DNA of 64,000 nt, from assembly GCA_033977485.1 (NCBI GenBank), contig CM066989.1, forward strand, positions 35,280,595-35,344,594. Reading direction: 5' to 3'. Positions within the stretch are counted from its first letter, which is position 1, and each line of letters starts with the position of its first letter. Shown piece after piece: positions 10,035 through 21,230 of the stretch. The stretch comes from Hydrangea macrophylla (lineage: Eukaryota > Streptophyta > Magnoliopsida > Cornales > Hydrangeaceae). The translations under genes and the position numbers were made by a program. A model generated the notes under the pieces. That model had not been told where the DNA came from. It saw only the letters and a list, made by a program, of their open reading frames with translations, and did not search any database.

Positions 10035-12661
10035 TGTCACGCCCCAGCGTAGCAAAATAAGGAAAATTTTTCATTTCCATTTTTGGACCCGTAGGTCATG
10101 ACAGGTGAGGGATCGCTTGTCCTGTACTTAGCTTAACATGTACCAGAAAAACAGAGTATATAAAACAGCAGGGAAGAAAACATAGATCAACATTACAAAC
10201 TTAATTAATATTACATTGTCTCAAATAAAAGTATTTCTTAAGGCACATGTCGCCTTATTCAAATTAAAACATTATTCATATCTTTTATTACAACTTTAAT
10301 AAATTATAAAAGAAGCTCTGCAGACTTCTCCAGCTGGCATAATCATATAATCCTGCATAGCCATCTCCTGGACATTTTGGGTGTCCAGGACAAAATAAAG
10401 TCATCAGCTAATGAAAGCCAAGTGAGCATAATGAATATACAAGCAATGTATATAAAAGCACATTAACTGTCTTTGCATTTAGTATTTTACAGTACTGTTA
10501 GTCCATTATTCTAGTTGTCACATATAAACATTAAATGAATAATTAAATCGATTATATAAGACAGTGCATGAACAATTGTAACCGCATCATCTTACTGACT
10601 CTTTTATCTCGACCACAACCTCTCGACTCATTCGGTTCGCCAGAAGCATCCGGCACGAGGCTGTTGTTTTAGATCGGTCTACCATATCTGAGTCGGCCTG
10701 GACACGACCTGATTGGCCTGCCGTATCCGAATCAACCTGGGCTCAATCCTTCCTAATTAATCTACCGTATCCGAGTCGGCCTGGAATAATTAAGGTGACA
10801 CAAGACTCTGACTGGCCTACCGTATCCGAGTTGGCCTGGGCTCAATCCTTCCTAATTAATCCGCCATATCCGAATCGGCCTAGAATAATTTAGGTAACAC
10901 AAATCAAGACACCATTTCTTTACTTATTCCTCACAAGATGTATATGTCGACCCAAACGACCCCTTTCCAACATGCCAACTTGACTATGCACGTGTATGAA
11001 TTATTCCATTTACAATTTTCTTTAACATGACAGTGGTTATTTAAACATGTGATTATAATCAAGTGAACCCATTTAACTTAATTTGATTTTAGGAAACTGA
11101 CGGCGTAATTTTTGGAGTCATATAATTTTTTTTATCACAGTTTTTAGAAGATAAAAATAACATATAAATTTAGCCATAAGGCCCTTCTCAATGACATAAT
11201 TATATAAAAGTAGAGGGTACATGCTTTGACATTATTTTTAATAAAAATAAGGCATTAAAATACAATTCTGCTATTTTTCCATAAATTTAGAAGTACCAAA
11301 TGTATTTTGAAATAATTAAAATATTAGTTAAACAACCACTAATTTATTCATTAACAATATCAAGTCCTAGTTTTATAATTTGATAAAATACAAAACTATA
11401 TAAAAATGACCTCTAACATGTTAACAATAATACAGAATTTAATAGAGTCAATAAGTACTTTTAACACTTATTTTATACTAATATATTTACCATTTATTTT
11501 TATGATAAAAATAATAATTTACAAACTTATATGTAAGTAGCAAGTATTAAACTCCCAACCTTGGGGTCAAGGAAGTAACCAATCAACAAACTATTTCAAG
11601 GGGGACTAATTGGGATCCTAATATTTCATTGTCAATTTACAGAATGAGTTTTCGCTAACATTTTTGGTACCACTAATTTTGTACCTCCATGGCTATATAT
11701 ACATATCTATACATATTCACTTATTTTCGAAACCTACGGATAGCGCATAATGACTTAAAGTACACTAAGAGTGGGTTCAAGAGATTCACCGTTCTTCGTA
11801 GTGGCTGGACTAAGAGATCGAAAGATTTCGTAAATATCCGTAATATAAGTTTTGAGCTACAATGGCAATGGAGCTCCTATTGTGATGTTCTTCCTTCTCT
11901 ACTTAGCACTTCTAAAATTGTACTGTGCTTGTGAGTGAGTGATTGAGTGAGAGTGGGAGAGAGAGCTACTAAGAGCTTGAGTTGTGTGTTTCTTGAATGT
12001 GTGTTGTGTTCTTATATAGCTTCAATCAAAGGTGGTAAGTAGGAGTCATGGTTAAAAGTGCTACACACGTCTCATCATTTCATCCACAAGAGTTTGGTGA
12101 CTACCCTTGGTTAAAAAGGTAAGCGCATGTCTCATATTTTGATAGCCACAAAATTTTACTCATTGCAATCAATTAGCAGTTGTAAGTTACGCGGCTGATT
12201 TACATCCGTCAATCAGTTAGTTGATTAGTTATGTTAGTTAATTCAGTCTAGTTAGTCCAGTTCGGTCAGTTAACTAATTAAAATGTCCCAAATAAAATCA
12301 TTAGGGACAAAAATGTAGGCGACATGATATTATATTTTATGAATGTCTCTTATCCCAAATCATAGGGTAACTTAGGGGCGCAGTCTTAAGCAACAATACA
12401 ATTAAATTATTAACGGGTGACAAAATTTTAAGGCATTGTATTAATAAATGCTAACACAAATATTATTTATTTATTCAGATAACATTACTACTAACATTAA
12501 TACACAGTAGTAAAATAAAATGGCATTGAGTTATCAAATTAATAATACTAGTACCAGTAATTTATGGAAAGATTATCACAACTAAAAGAATAATACACAT
12601 TAATGGAATAAAATTATCATTTTTATTTATTAATAGGGAAACGAAAATATAGGTTTCTACA
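10035..12661 (-). repeat. Solo LTR, family C, inserted in LINE
   Basis: The LTR is bounded by TGTCACGCC at the left and TTTCTACA at the right (minus-strand TGTAGAAACC...GGGGCGTGACA). It is flanked by perfect 5-bp duplications CCAAT (10,030-10,034 and 12,662-12,666). It lies inside the LINE RT frame. Its end segment resembles the ends at 8,941 and 50,732. It has no internal coding region, so it is a solo LTR of 2,627 bp. A segment at 10,620-10,890 has repeated CC(G/A)TATCCGA(G/A)TCGGCCTGG-like units (about four). Beyond that it is AT-rich and uninformative. Confidence 0.85.
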
Positions 12662-12666
12662 CCAAT

Positions 12667-14326
12667 AATGATAAAAGCTGTGTATTTTTTTCTGGTATGG
12701 AAGACCAATTGGCTAATGATATTCAGAGAGAACTCCACTTCACTAAAGGAACCTTTCCAATGAGGTATCTTGGAGTTCCTCTCATTACCACTAAGCTGAA
12801 AAAGGTTCACTGTGACGATCTTGTAAAAAAGATTTGTTCTAGAATCAACTCATGGAATTCTAAATTTTTATCTTATGCTGGCAGGGCTCAACTTATCCAT
12901 TCTGTTTTATCAGGGATCCACCAATATTGGTCCGGAATGTTTATCCTCCCAAGAAGTATTGTTAAATAGGTGGATCAAGCTTTAAGGAGGTTTCTTTGGG
13001 CTGGAACCACAGAGACGGGGCATGGTGCCCAAATTGCTTTGGTCAAAGTTTGCCAACCAAAAAAAGAGGGAGGTTTGGGATTTAAGGATATTTTTCTTAC
13101 TAATACCATTCTAAATCTGAAACATACTTTGCTTCTGGGTTGAAGTCAAGCCTAAAAGATCGACTTTGCGGAGGAGGCCAAGTATTCTGGGCTGGAAGGA
13201 GGCAAGCAAATGAAGGGAGGCATTACGGGCCGACTACAAGAAGCAAAGCTTTGTAGACTCGACAAGTCGCTTATAGAATGCCGACTACTAAGTGAAGACT
13301 TACTACGTAATAAGGGAAGGGGGGAGGGAAGCAAAGCTTATGGAAACCTTCTTGACCCTAACAATAAATCAGTATGGAAAAGTTGGGTGCACTTGTATAT
13401 GAATAAAACTAAAAGATTTTGGGAAGTAAAAGCTCCTGAACAATGTTCTTGGTATTGGAAGAAGTTGTTAAAACTTGGGTAAATTGTGAGACCTTAACTT
13501 GTTCATCGAATTGGTAATGGACAACATACTTCCCTATGGTTTGACAACTGGCTTCCGTGTGGCCCTCTATTTGAGAAGTATTCTAACAGGATTGCATATG
13601 ATGATGTATTGATGCCAATGCAAAAGTGTAAGTCATCGTAAGGAATAATGAGTAGAATTGGCCTGCTTCAAATACTTTAGGCTTAAATGAAGTTCAAGCT
13701 TTCTTATCTTAGATGTATAGACCAAATGGTATGAATGATAGTGTGGTATGGACCACCTCCTCTGATGGAAAATATAAATTTGTACACACTTGGAATTATC
13801 TTAAAGTTAAATCCGATGTGGTTCCATGGCATACACTTGTTTGGTTTTCAAGTTACCCCCCGAGCCAAAATGTAATTTTATGGATTGCTGTCCAAAAAAG
13901 ACTTGCTACCCATGACAGAATCTCTACATTTACTCCTAGGCCTCTAGCTTGTGTGCTTTGTCATAGTCAAATGGAATCCTATAATCATCTATTTTTTATT
14001 GCACTTATGCCTCTCTTTTTTTTTGCAGTATCTAATGCAAAGATGTGGGCTTAGTTGGAACAATACTGATTGGGATACCACAGTTTAATGGATGGCACAG
14101 AATTGGAAGGAGAAGAAAATCAAACAAGCCTTACCCAAAATCTGTCTTAGAGTTGCTATTCATGGCTTATGGAAGGAAAGAAACATCAGAATTTTCAAAG
14201 GCAATGCTACTCCTAAAGAATAATTACTTCAAAGCATGGTATCACAGTTAAATACCCAAATCAGATCTAAATGGAAACAACATTCCCAACTTGATTTTCT
14301 TGTACTTCCCTGGACATAAAGGGAGT
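12667..14326 (+). pseudogene. LINE reverse transcriptase C-terminus and zf-RVT region
   Basis: The LINE frame resumes as NDKSCVFFSGMEDQLANDIQ and passes through FPMRYLGVPLITTKL and INSWNSKFLSYAGRAQLIHS (to 12,969), then a stop. It continues as RRFLWAG and KKEGGLGFKDIF to about 13,138. After an inserted block (13,139-13,338) it reads LLDPNNKSVWKSWVHLYMNK and WYWKKLLKL. 13,713-14,054 carries the zf-RVT domain (VWTTSSDGKYKFVHTWNYL, VLCHSQMESYNHLFF with its C-x2-C and H). The remaining C-terminal piece to 14,326 is broken. Confidence 0.8.
13139..13338 (+). other. Inserted block of foreign composition inside the LINE
   Basis: Between LINE residues ...HTLLLG and ...LLDPNNKS about 200 bp do not fit the LINE protein. 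The block is more GC-rich than its surroundings and contains GGAGGAGGCCAAG, GGAAGGAGGCAAGCAAATGA and GGGAAGGGGGGAGGGAAGC. It does not show TIRs or a target duplication. Its style resembles plant mitochondrial intergenic DNA, which is a guess; exact limits are uncertain by 10-20 bp. Confidence 0.45.
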
Positions 14327-15174
14327 TGTAGACAGCCCATTTTGTCGGCTATAGATTTAGGAGACCCATAGCTTGGTGGTTCACAATGATCGAAAAAGAC
14401 TCAAAAAAGGACTCCTGGAAGTTAGTTCTATCTCTCAAAATGCTCAGAATGACCAAAATACCCCTAGAAGCCCGAACGTTCTCGGATTCGGACCAAATCT
14501 TCTGGAAACGTGCTACGTCGTAAGAAAAGTAATAAAATGATTTCTACAGAAAGACCAGATGAAATCATCGGCTCCCAGAGACCCTTGGAAGTCCCGGAAG
14601 TTCCCAGAAAGTCCCCGTTAACCGGTTTGAGCACGGTTTGACCACCGAAATCGTCCAAATTCGCCGAAATGTTTCGGGATCATTCTGGATCATGTGGGAA
14701 ATACTAAAATGAGTTCTAAAAGAAAATTGAATGAAAATGTCAGCTCCTGGGAGCTCCCAAAGGTTTCCAGAACTTCCCGGGAATCCCAAGTTTGACCAGT
14801 TTGACCAAAAGTTGACTTTGAAACTGGAGCACCGTATCATTTTTCAAACATTTTTCATGGATGCTAGAGGTCAATAGCTTTCCAACGGTATATCGCACAT
14901 AATTTTTAGATTTCAAACGAATTTATTATGAATTTCCGAAGGTGAAAAAGGTGATCAAATCGTCTTTTATCGCGAATACCGCAAAATTTTTCAAAGTGAC
15001 CTATCTCCAAACTATTGTTTATGTAAATTAGACTCCACTACCTTTCCAACGGTATATCACAACCTCAATTTGGAGTTTGTATGCATTTTCTGTGAATTTT
15101 GGACAAAATAGGGCCTTTTCGCGAATACCAGAACTTCTGGGGGCCTAAAAAGGATTATCTGGACGAATGAGGAG

Positions 15175-15236
15175 CAGTGCCGCCGCGGCACTAGCCCACT
15201 GCCACTGCGGCACAGCTCCAATGCCACTGCAGCACT
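15175..15236 (+). repeat. GC-rich palindromic array in family A LTR (copy 2)
   Basis: Three diverged units related to GTGCCGCCGCGGCAC, GTGCC..TGCGGCAC and TGCCACTGCAGCAC follow each other about 150 bp upstream of the TATA box. Confidence 0.6.
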
Positions 15237-15380
15237 CTTCCCCAGAATGGTCCACTTTTGTAATTTCTTTTGGGGGTTCATTTTGATTAATTAGAAACCA
15301 AAACGACGTAGTTCTATCTTCATAGATGTTTGGGACCAATGGGAGTACTTCTAAAACCCCAAAACCACCCCAAATTGGCC

Positions 15381-15388
15381 TATATAAA
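15381..15388 (+). promoter_or_regulatory. Probable TATA box of family A LTR (copy 2)
   Basis: GGCCTATATAAAGCCCCC at the position conserved in the minus-strand copies at 7,378 and 45,761. Confidence 0.55.
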
Positions 15389-17589
15389 GCCCCCTTGACT
15401 TCTCATTTTGGGGGTATCAAATGCAAGCTTTGAAAAGTTTTAGAGAGAAAGTTGTAGAGATAAGGTTAGAGTAGAGAGAAAAGAAGCTTCCTTCTTTGAT
15501 TTCCAAACAAGAGAGTGAGGTCTAAACTTTGTTTTTACTTCATTACTTCCATTTACTTCATATTCAATACACCCAACCACCATTTTAGTGAGCATATAAG
15601 AGAGAAGAAGCTACTTCCATGTCCAATGTCACCATATATGAGTGAAACACCAAGCTACAAGTCCAATACATCATTGAATATCATCTATTGATTGTTTATA
15701 TACTTGTCTGCTTACTTTTTTGTTCATCTTCTCTTATCTCATTTCTTTTTTTATTTTCTTTATTTACTTACTAGTCTATCATCATCTATATGATGACATG
15801 AAGTTTGAGGTGAGAGAATCCTTATGGATAGTAGCTCTTGACCTCAAAATTATGTTTGATAGATGATGATTTCAACTCCAATACATTCCTATGTATTCAT
15901 GAAGTTGTCTTTAAAATGGAAATAATACTTTCCAATAATCTTGGAAGTTCTTGATGTGAATCAAATGTTGACATTTTAAGTGGTTATAATCTTCATTAAG
16001 TATTGAAAATATGCTTTCAAAACCCCCATTTCAAAACCCCCTCTTAAACCCCTCATTTTGATTTCAAGAAATAAACCTTGTTTTTTCAAAACCTTCAAAA
16101 CGGTGAGTCATTTAACTTCAAAGAATTATTTTGAGTTCAATACTCAATATATGAATGCAAGACCACTTGGAAAGTCTTTCTAACTCATTATAGAACACCC
16201 ATGATTTTTGGCTTGACTTGGAAGCACTTGCAAGGGGTCCATTTTTGTCCAAACATTCCTTCCAAACATTCTGTCTCTGCTGTCACAGCAGCTAGGTTGA
16301 CTTTCAACTTGTTTTACAGAAACCTTTTCCAAAACGAGTGGTCCCAAATTATTTTTTCCTTGAACTTCAATGTCTTAGGAAACTTTTTGTATTATATGGG
16401 CCTCTAGATCTTTTGTTTTCATTTTCTAAGATTTTCTAACATTTCAGTCGACAGTACAGACTCTATTTCTGAGTAACCTCTATTGTTTATGTGATTTCTC
16501 TCAATCTATAATAGTTTTTGAGGATTGGATTTTTGATTTGTGTTCTAGACACACTAATGATGATCTCCATAAAAAATCATGCATTGAAAACATTCCTAAC
16601 CCTACTTTTCATTTTCCACAAGATCAAGTCACTGTTCTGTCCACTATTCACAGCAAACATTCTTTTGCTTTCATTCTTTGATTTGATGCTTACATACACT
16701 CCAAATTTGTTCATGTCCTAAGAAGTGTCCCATACCATATTTGTACATATCCCTTGGTGATTTCCCTCATGCATCTTCATTCATCTTCTAGACTTCTAAG
16801 TCACTTTAGAAAGTCTATGTACACAAACACACAATAACCTTTGCACATTCTAGGATCATACATTGCATTTATGCAAGATTTGGGATTTTTGTAACTCCTA
16901 ATCTAAGAAGATTATAAGGAATGATCATGATCACACGTTCATGCTTTCCCTTGATCTAATCCTCCTTTCTCATCCATCCCGGGGATTGAGAGGTCATTTT
17001 TTCCCAAAGAATAACATGCATCAGTCTAGCTTGCTAAATATATTTTGATCTCTTTGATTATTTGCTTCAAGAACAATCCGTGTCCCTTCCTAGATTAGGA
17101 AAACTTGATTACTTGATATGTGATTAGAAGATTTTTCCTAAGTTTGTTTGTGTGATCTTTCACCTTTACATGATATGTGATACTTGGCTTAGATCTTTTG
17201 AATGATATCTTATCTTTCGATCTTCCATTTCAAAATTCTTATGTGATGTAATATACTATCATAGTATTATTTGTCGAACCAAACATAGTATAAGATGATT
17301 ATTTGGATGCTAATTGAGGCCCGTCGAAAGATGGGGCGAGTTGTGTGTGTTTTAGTCGCGACAAAGGCTCCTTCATCTCTCGTACCAAAACCCCGAGCCA
17401 AGTTCTTTGGTGACGAAGGGCCGGTGCCCTTTATTTATTTGGGTGAGTCAAAATTAGGTTTCTTGGTTCCTTAAAGACCAAGTGGTGACTCTGTATCTGT
17501 TTTCAACAGACCTTCCTTTTCTTTCTTTGATCCAAATCAATTTCAAACAAAAAACAAAAAAAAGTGGAATTCCGTGTGTCCACAGGAGT

Positions 17590-17796
17590 GTTGTTAGTTG
17601 TGTATGGGATGCTGGTTGATTGTTGTTGTATTGAGATGACTATCTAGTAGTCTATCTATTTGTTTTGTTTTTTGTGGCTTTCTTGCCACTATCCTCATGC
17701 TATGCTTCTTTGTAAAATCCTGGGGTATGCCTCATGTACAGTTGTACATCCATTTTTTTTTGGAATTTATTTACCTTTTTTTAAATAAAAAAAAAA
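17590..17796 (+). other. LINE 3' UTR and poly(A) tail
   Basis: After the GGAGT duplication the LINE resumes with T-rich non-coding sequence (TTGTTTTGTTTTTTGTGGC, then TTTACCTTTTTTTAAATAAA) and ends in ten A residues at 17,787-17,796, typical of a LINE 3' end. The element's own target duplication cannot be tested because its 5' end is absent. Confidence 0.75.
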
Positions 17797-17827
17797 GATG
17801 TGTAAGCACCTTTTCACGTGACACTTA

Positions 17828-17982
17828 TGTTGAGAGTTATATCTTTTAGTTCTCTTATTTTATTTTATTTTTGTGTAGGGACTTCTCTGTAATTATTTTT
17901 CCCTTTCTTTTATTCTTCTCTTTATTAATAAAAGATAAAGAGACGATTGTACTCTCTAAGTTTGACCAAATGTTTGTCAACA
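17828..17982 (+). repeat. 5' LTR of Copia element
   Basis: TGTTGAGAGTT...TTTGTCAACA, 155 bp, matching 23,010-23,162 nearly base for base. Immediately followed by the primer-binding site. Confidence 0.92.
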
Positions 17983-17995
17983 TGGTATCAGAGCC
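17983..17995 (+). other. Primer-binding site (initiator Met-tRNA type)
   Basis: TGGTATCAGAGCC directly after the LTR, complementary to the 3' end of initiator methionine tRNA, the usual Copia primer. Confidence 0.88.
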
Positions 17996-18427
17996 TTCCC
18001 AACCATCCTCTCCCAACACACCACCCCAACCCATACACCTTCCACCACCAAATATGACCTAAGCATTATTCATTGACACTGTTCATCATTATTGTTCATC
18101 ATATTGTTCATTACTACTATTCATCGCACTATTCGTCGTTACTGTTCATCGCACTGTTCACCGTTACTATTCACGGTATTGTTCACCCGAGAGACAATTT
18201 TTCTCAAGCCTGGCCTAATCCAACAACCCTATTTCTCTTTTTTCTCTTCTTTTTCAGCCCTATTCATTGGTTCATACAGATTCAATTGGGGCTGATCCAA
18301 TCCTTTGTTTCTTTTCTTTCTTGGTCTGATTTTGGACCCATGACCTATCCATAAAGTGGACAGTTGCACCTAAATGGTGCGTGTGAGTACTAGGACTGCC
18401 TTGCTGACCATCGTTCTCTTTAGGTAA
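17996..18427 (+). other. Copia leader with ACTGTTCATC array
   Basis: No gene. From 18,068 to 18,187 about ten degenerate units of (C/T)T(G/A)TTCA(T/C), spaced 9-15 bp, follow one another, as in ACTGTTCATCGCACTGTTC. The rest is C/T-rich leader. A related motif occurs in the unrelated chromovirus LTR at 60,517-60,565. Confidence 0.6.
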
Positions 18428-19972
18428 GTGCATATTTCCTTCAACATATCAAAGGAAGGAATTACAACTAGAAACCCTAGTGGTAAAGATTCTCCTATAG
18501 GTAATGAGAAGCAGTTCCTTGTTACTGAGAATCCTGGATCGAAAATCACTACTGCCTTACTCAATGGTGAAAATTATCTTTCGTGGTCCCAGTCCGCCAC
18601 CTTCTGGCTATGCAGTCGAGCAAAGTATGGTTATGTTGATGGCACAATCAAGGCACCTAGTCATGATGAACCAACTTATGCTAACTGGGAGATTGATAAT
18701 TATCTGGTTATGAGCTGGCTTGTTTATTCAATGGAGCCCGGTATTGTTGAATTTTTCTTAGAAATGGAAATTGCAAATGATATTTGGGATACTCTTGCAC
18801 AGACGTATGCTAGGAAAGGAAACATAGCACAAATTTATGGACTTCATAGGGCTATTGAGACCGAGGTTCAAGGTGACCATTCTACTCTTTAGTACTTTAC
18901 ATCCTTATCCACTATGTGGAAGTGCCTTGATCACTTGAAAAATCATCGCCCAGTTTATCCCATAGATGCTGCTAGTTTTAAAGAATATATTGAGAGTGAA
19001 CGAATTTTTAAATTCCTTGCTGGGCTCAATTCCGAGTTTGATCAAGTTAGAAGTCGGGTACTTAGGATGGAACCTTTACTGTCACTTAGGGAAGCATTTG
19101 CATATGTTCAGAACGAGGAGAGTCGCCGCTCTGCTATGCTTTCCCCTGTTTCCACTAATAGGTCTGCTTTGGCCTCTTTTAGTCAGAGAAGGGGTGAAGA
19201 CCCTATTTTCAATTCACGAAAAGATAATATTTCTGAAGGTACTGATGCTAAAGACAAGTGGTGTGATTATTGCAATAGATCGGGACATATTTATGTGACT
19301 TGTTGGAAGCCCCATGGCTGTCCACCATTGACAAAGGGGAGAGGTGGAGGATGCAGTGGCAGCCGGGAGCCTAGGGCTCACTTATCTACTGGTTCTAACC
19401 CTCCTCATTCAGAGGAGTCATCCTCCCCTTCATCTGCTATAGGGGGTATTAGTAGTACTGACCTAGAGACATTGAGGCGTATTATGGCACAGCTGGACAC
19501 TCCCGCGAGTTCTTCTACGTCTTTTGCTCAAGCAGGTAATGTGGCTAATTTTTCTTTTGCTTTACATGCTACCTCTCAACAACCATGGATCATTTACTCG
19601 GGGGCTTCCGATCACATGACTAGTCTGTCTACCAATTTTTCTACCTATGCTCCGTGTTCAGGTAAAGATAAAGTTAGAACAGTACATGGTAATCTTTCTC
19701 CTGTTTCTGGTAAAGGTGTCATTAATTCGTCTAATTCTCTAACTTTATCTTCGGTTCTTCATGTACCCAATTTTTTTACTAATCTTATTTCTATTAGTCA
19801 CATTACTCGAGGCCTAAATTGTTGTGTGACTTTCTTTCCCTCTCACTATGTCTTTCAGGATCTCTCCACAAAGAAGATGATTGGCAGTGGTAGGGAAGAG
19901 AATGGACTCTATTTTCTGCTGCCAAAGGAAGCTGAGGTAGGAATATGCCGCAAAGTGCTCACCATTCACTGA
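18428..19972 (+). pseudogene. Copia gag, zinc knuckle and protease
   Basis: The gag core (UBN2-type) reads LNGENYLSWSQSATFWLCSR, KYGYVDGTIKAPS and ANDIWDTLAQTYARKGNIAQ. A stop at 18,890 separates the piece 18,914-19,972, which holds FKEYIESERIFKFLAGLNSE, the CCHC zinc knuckle (CDYCNRSGHIYVTC at about 19,261-19,302, spacing C-x2-C-x4-H-x4-C intact) and the protease (WIIYSGASDHMTSL at about 19,587). Copia proteases normally have DSGA; here the catalytic Asp codon has become Tyr. The frame then shifts into integrase. Confidence 0.88.
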
Positions 19973-21000
19973 GAGAGACTCTTCCTAAAGAGGCTTGGTT
20001 GTGGTACCAGAGACTAGGCCATCCATCTTTTTCACTTCTTCGTCATTTGTTTCCTTCTTTAATAAATAATTAGAATGTTTCTGATGCTCTTTATGAAGCA
20101 TGTGAACTCGGCAAACATCATCATGCCACCTTTAATTTGAGTTTGAATAAAAGTACTACTCCTTTTCAGATTGTTCATACTGATTCTAAGCCTTGCTTCT
20201 TCTGGTCGGCTCGTATACCATTCGTGCCTAACTTACTTTTTAAAGCAGCCTTTGCATAGTTTGGGGTCCATCCCATATCTCTTCCTTGAATGGTTATAAG
20301 TGGTTTGTTACTTTTATTGATGATTTTTCTCGTACTACTTGGGTGTATTTGATGAAAGTTAAGAGTGATGTTTTCTATTTTCAAAAGTTTTCACAAAATG
20401 ATATGCACTCAATTTAGTACTGTTGTCAAAATTGTGCATTCTGATAAAGGGGGGAATATATTTATAGTGGCCTTAAATCCTATTTTTCTAAACATGGCAT
20501 AATTCACCAAACTTCCTGCACAAATGCTCCCCAACAAAATGGAGTTACAGAGCGGAAGAATCGGCATCTGTTGGAAACTGCTCGCTCCATGATGTTTTCC
20601 ATGCAGGTTCCAAAACCCTATTGGGGTGAGGCAGTTTTAACGGCTGCATACCTCATTAATCGTTTAACCACTCGTGTCCTTGGTAAGAAATCTCCCATTG
20701 AAATTCTCCATAGTCCATCATCTACGTTTGCTATTCCTCCCAAAGTGTTTGGTTGTGTTTGCTTTGTTCACAACCATTCTCCTTCCTGAAAAAAATTAGG
20801 TCCTCGTGCTCTTAAATGTGTCTTCATTGGCTACTCACCCACACAAAAGGGGTATTAGTGTTATCATCCTCCTTCACGTAAGTGGTAAGTCTCTATGGAT
20901 GTTACCTTCCATGAGACCCAATCCTACTTTCCATCTCCATAGCCACCTCTTCAAGGGGAGAAAGAGAATGAGAAAGAGATGCCTGGAGGAGTGCCTATTG
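19973..21000 (+). pseudogene. Copia integrase, frameshifted and interrupted
   Basis: Starts with the GAG-pre-integrase zinc-binding region (WYQRLGHPSFSLLRHL, CELGKHHHATFNL). Then come core segments in several frames: NGYKWFVTFIDDFSRTTWVY at about 20,290, a catalytic-region segment around 20,435 and [20 protein letters not shown] at about 20,525 including the catalytic Glu. [19 protein letters not shown] (from 20,580) and [15 protein letters not shown] follow. A foreign block sits at 20,192-20,263, and stops occur at 20,071 and 20,788. The acidic region 20,950-21,230 is a linker. Confidence 0.8.
20192..20263 (+). other. ~72-bp foreign insert within Copia integrase
   Basis: The integrase sequence breaks off after ...VHTDS and resumes with TTTGGGGTCCATCCC. 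The ~72 bp between (starting AAGCCTTGCTTCTTCTGG, containing GGTCGGCTCGTATACCATTC) do not belong to the protein and lack a clear target duplication. Limits are approximate. Confidence 0.45.
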
Positions 21001-21230
21001 CCATTGTTCCTTTCACAATAGAAAGAGATGAGGGAGAAAGAGTAGAAAATGAGTAAAAGGAAGTCGATGAGCCAACAGAAAATAAAAAGGAAGGAGGAGA
21101 GGAACCAAGGGAAGGTGAGGTAGAAAATAAAGAGGAATGTGATGAAGAAAGAGAAAAAACTAAAAAAAAATGGGGAAAGAGTTACTAACATACTCAAAGA
21201 ACAAAAAAAAAAAAAATTGGGGCAGCAGAA

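Larger units (their letters stand above)
14327..17584 (+). repeat. Solo LTR, family A, complete
   Basis: This 3,258-bp LTR runs from TGTAGACAGCCC to CGTGTGTCCACA, whose tips are near-perfect inverted repeats (TGTAGACA/TGTCCACA). Perfect 5-bp duplications GGAGT flank it (14,322-14,326 and 17,585-17,589). It lies in the LINE 3' region. It contains a GC-rich palindromic array, a TATA box and, near the end, GGTGACTCTGTATCTGTTTTC, resembling the end region of Tat-lineage LTRs (inference). No coding region is present, so it is a solo LTR. The short open frames inside are chance. Confidence 0.9.
8942..17796 (+). mobile_element. LINE (plant L1-type) interrupted by two solo LTRs
   Basis: LINE ORF2 sequence occurs in three pieces (8,942-10,034; 12,667-14,326; 17,590-17,796) separated by LTRs flanked by perfect 5-bp target duplications. 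Removing the LTRs joins the reading frame exactly at the first junction. The element ends in a 3' UTR and a 10-base poly(A) at 17,787-17,796. The 5' part (5' UTR, ORF1, endonuclease) is missing; the family C LTR fragment at 8,159-8,941 abuts the first piece. Internal stops and frameshifts make it inactive. Confidence 0.85.
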
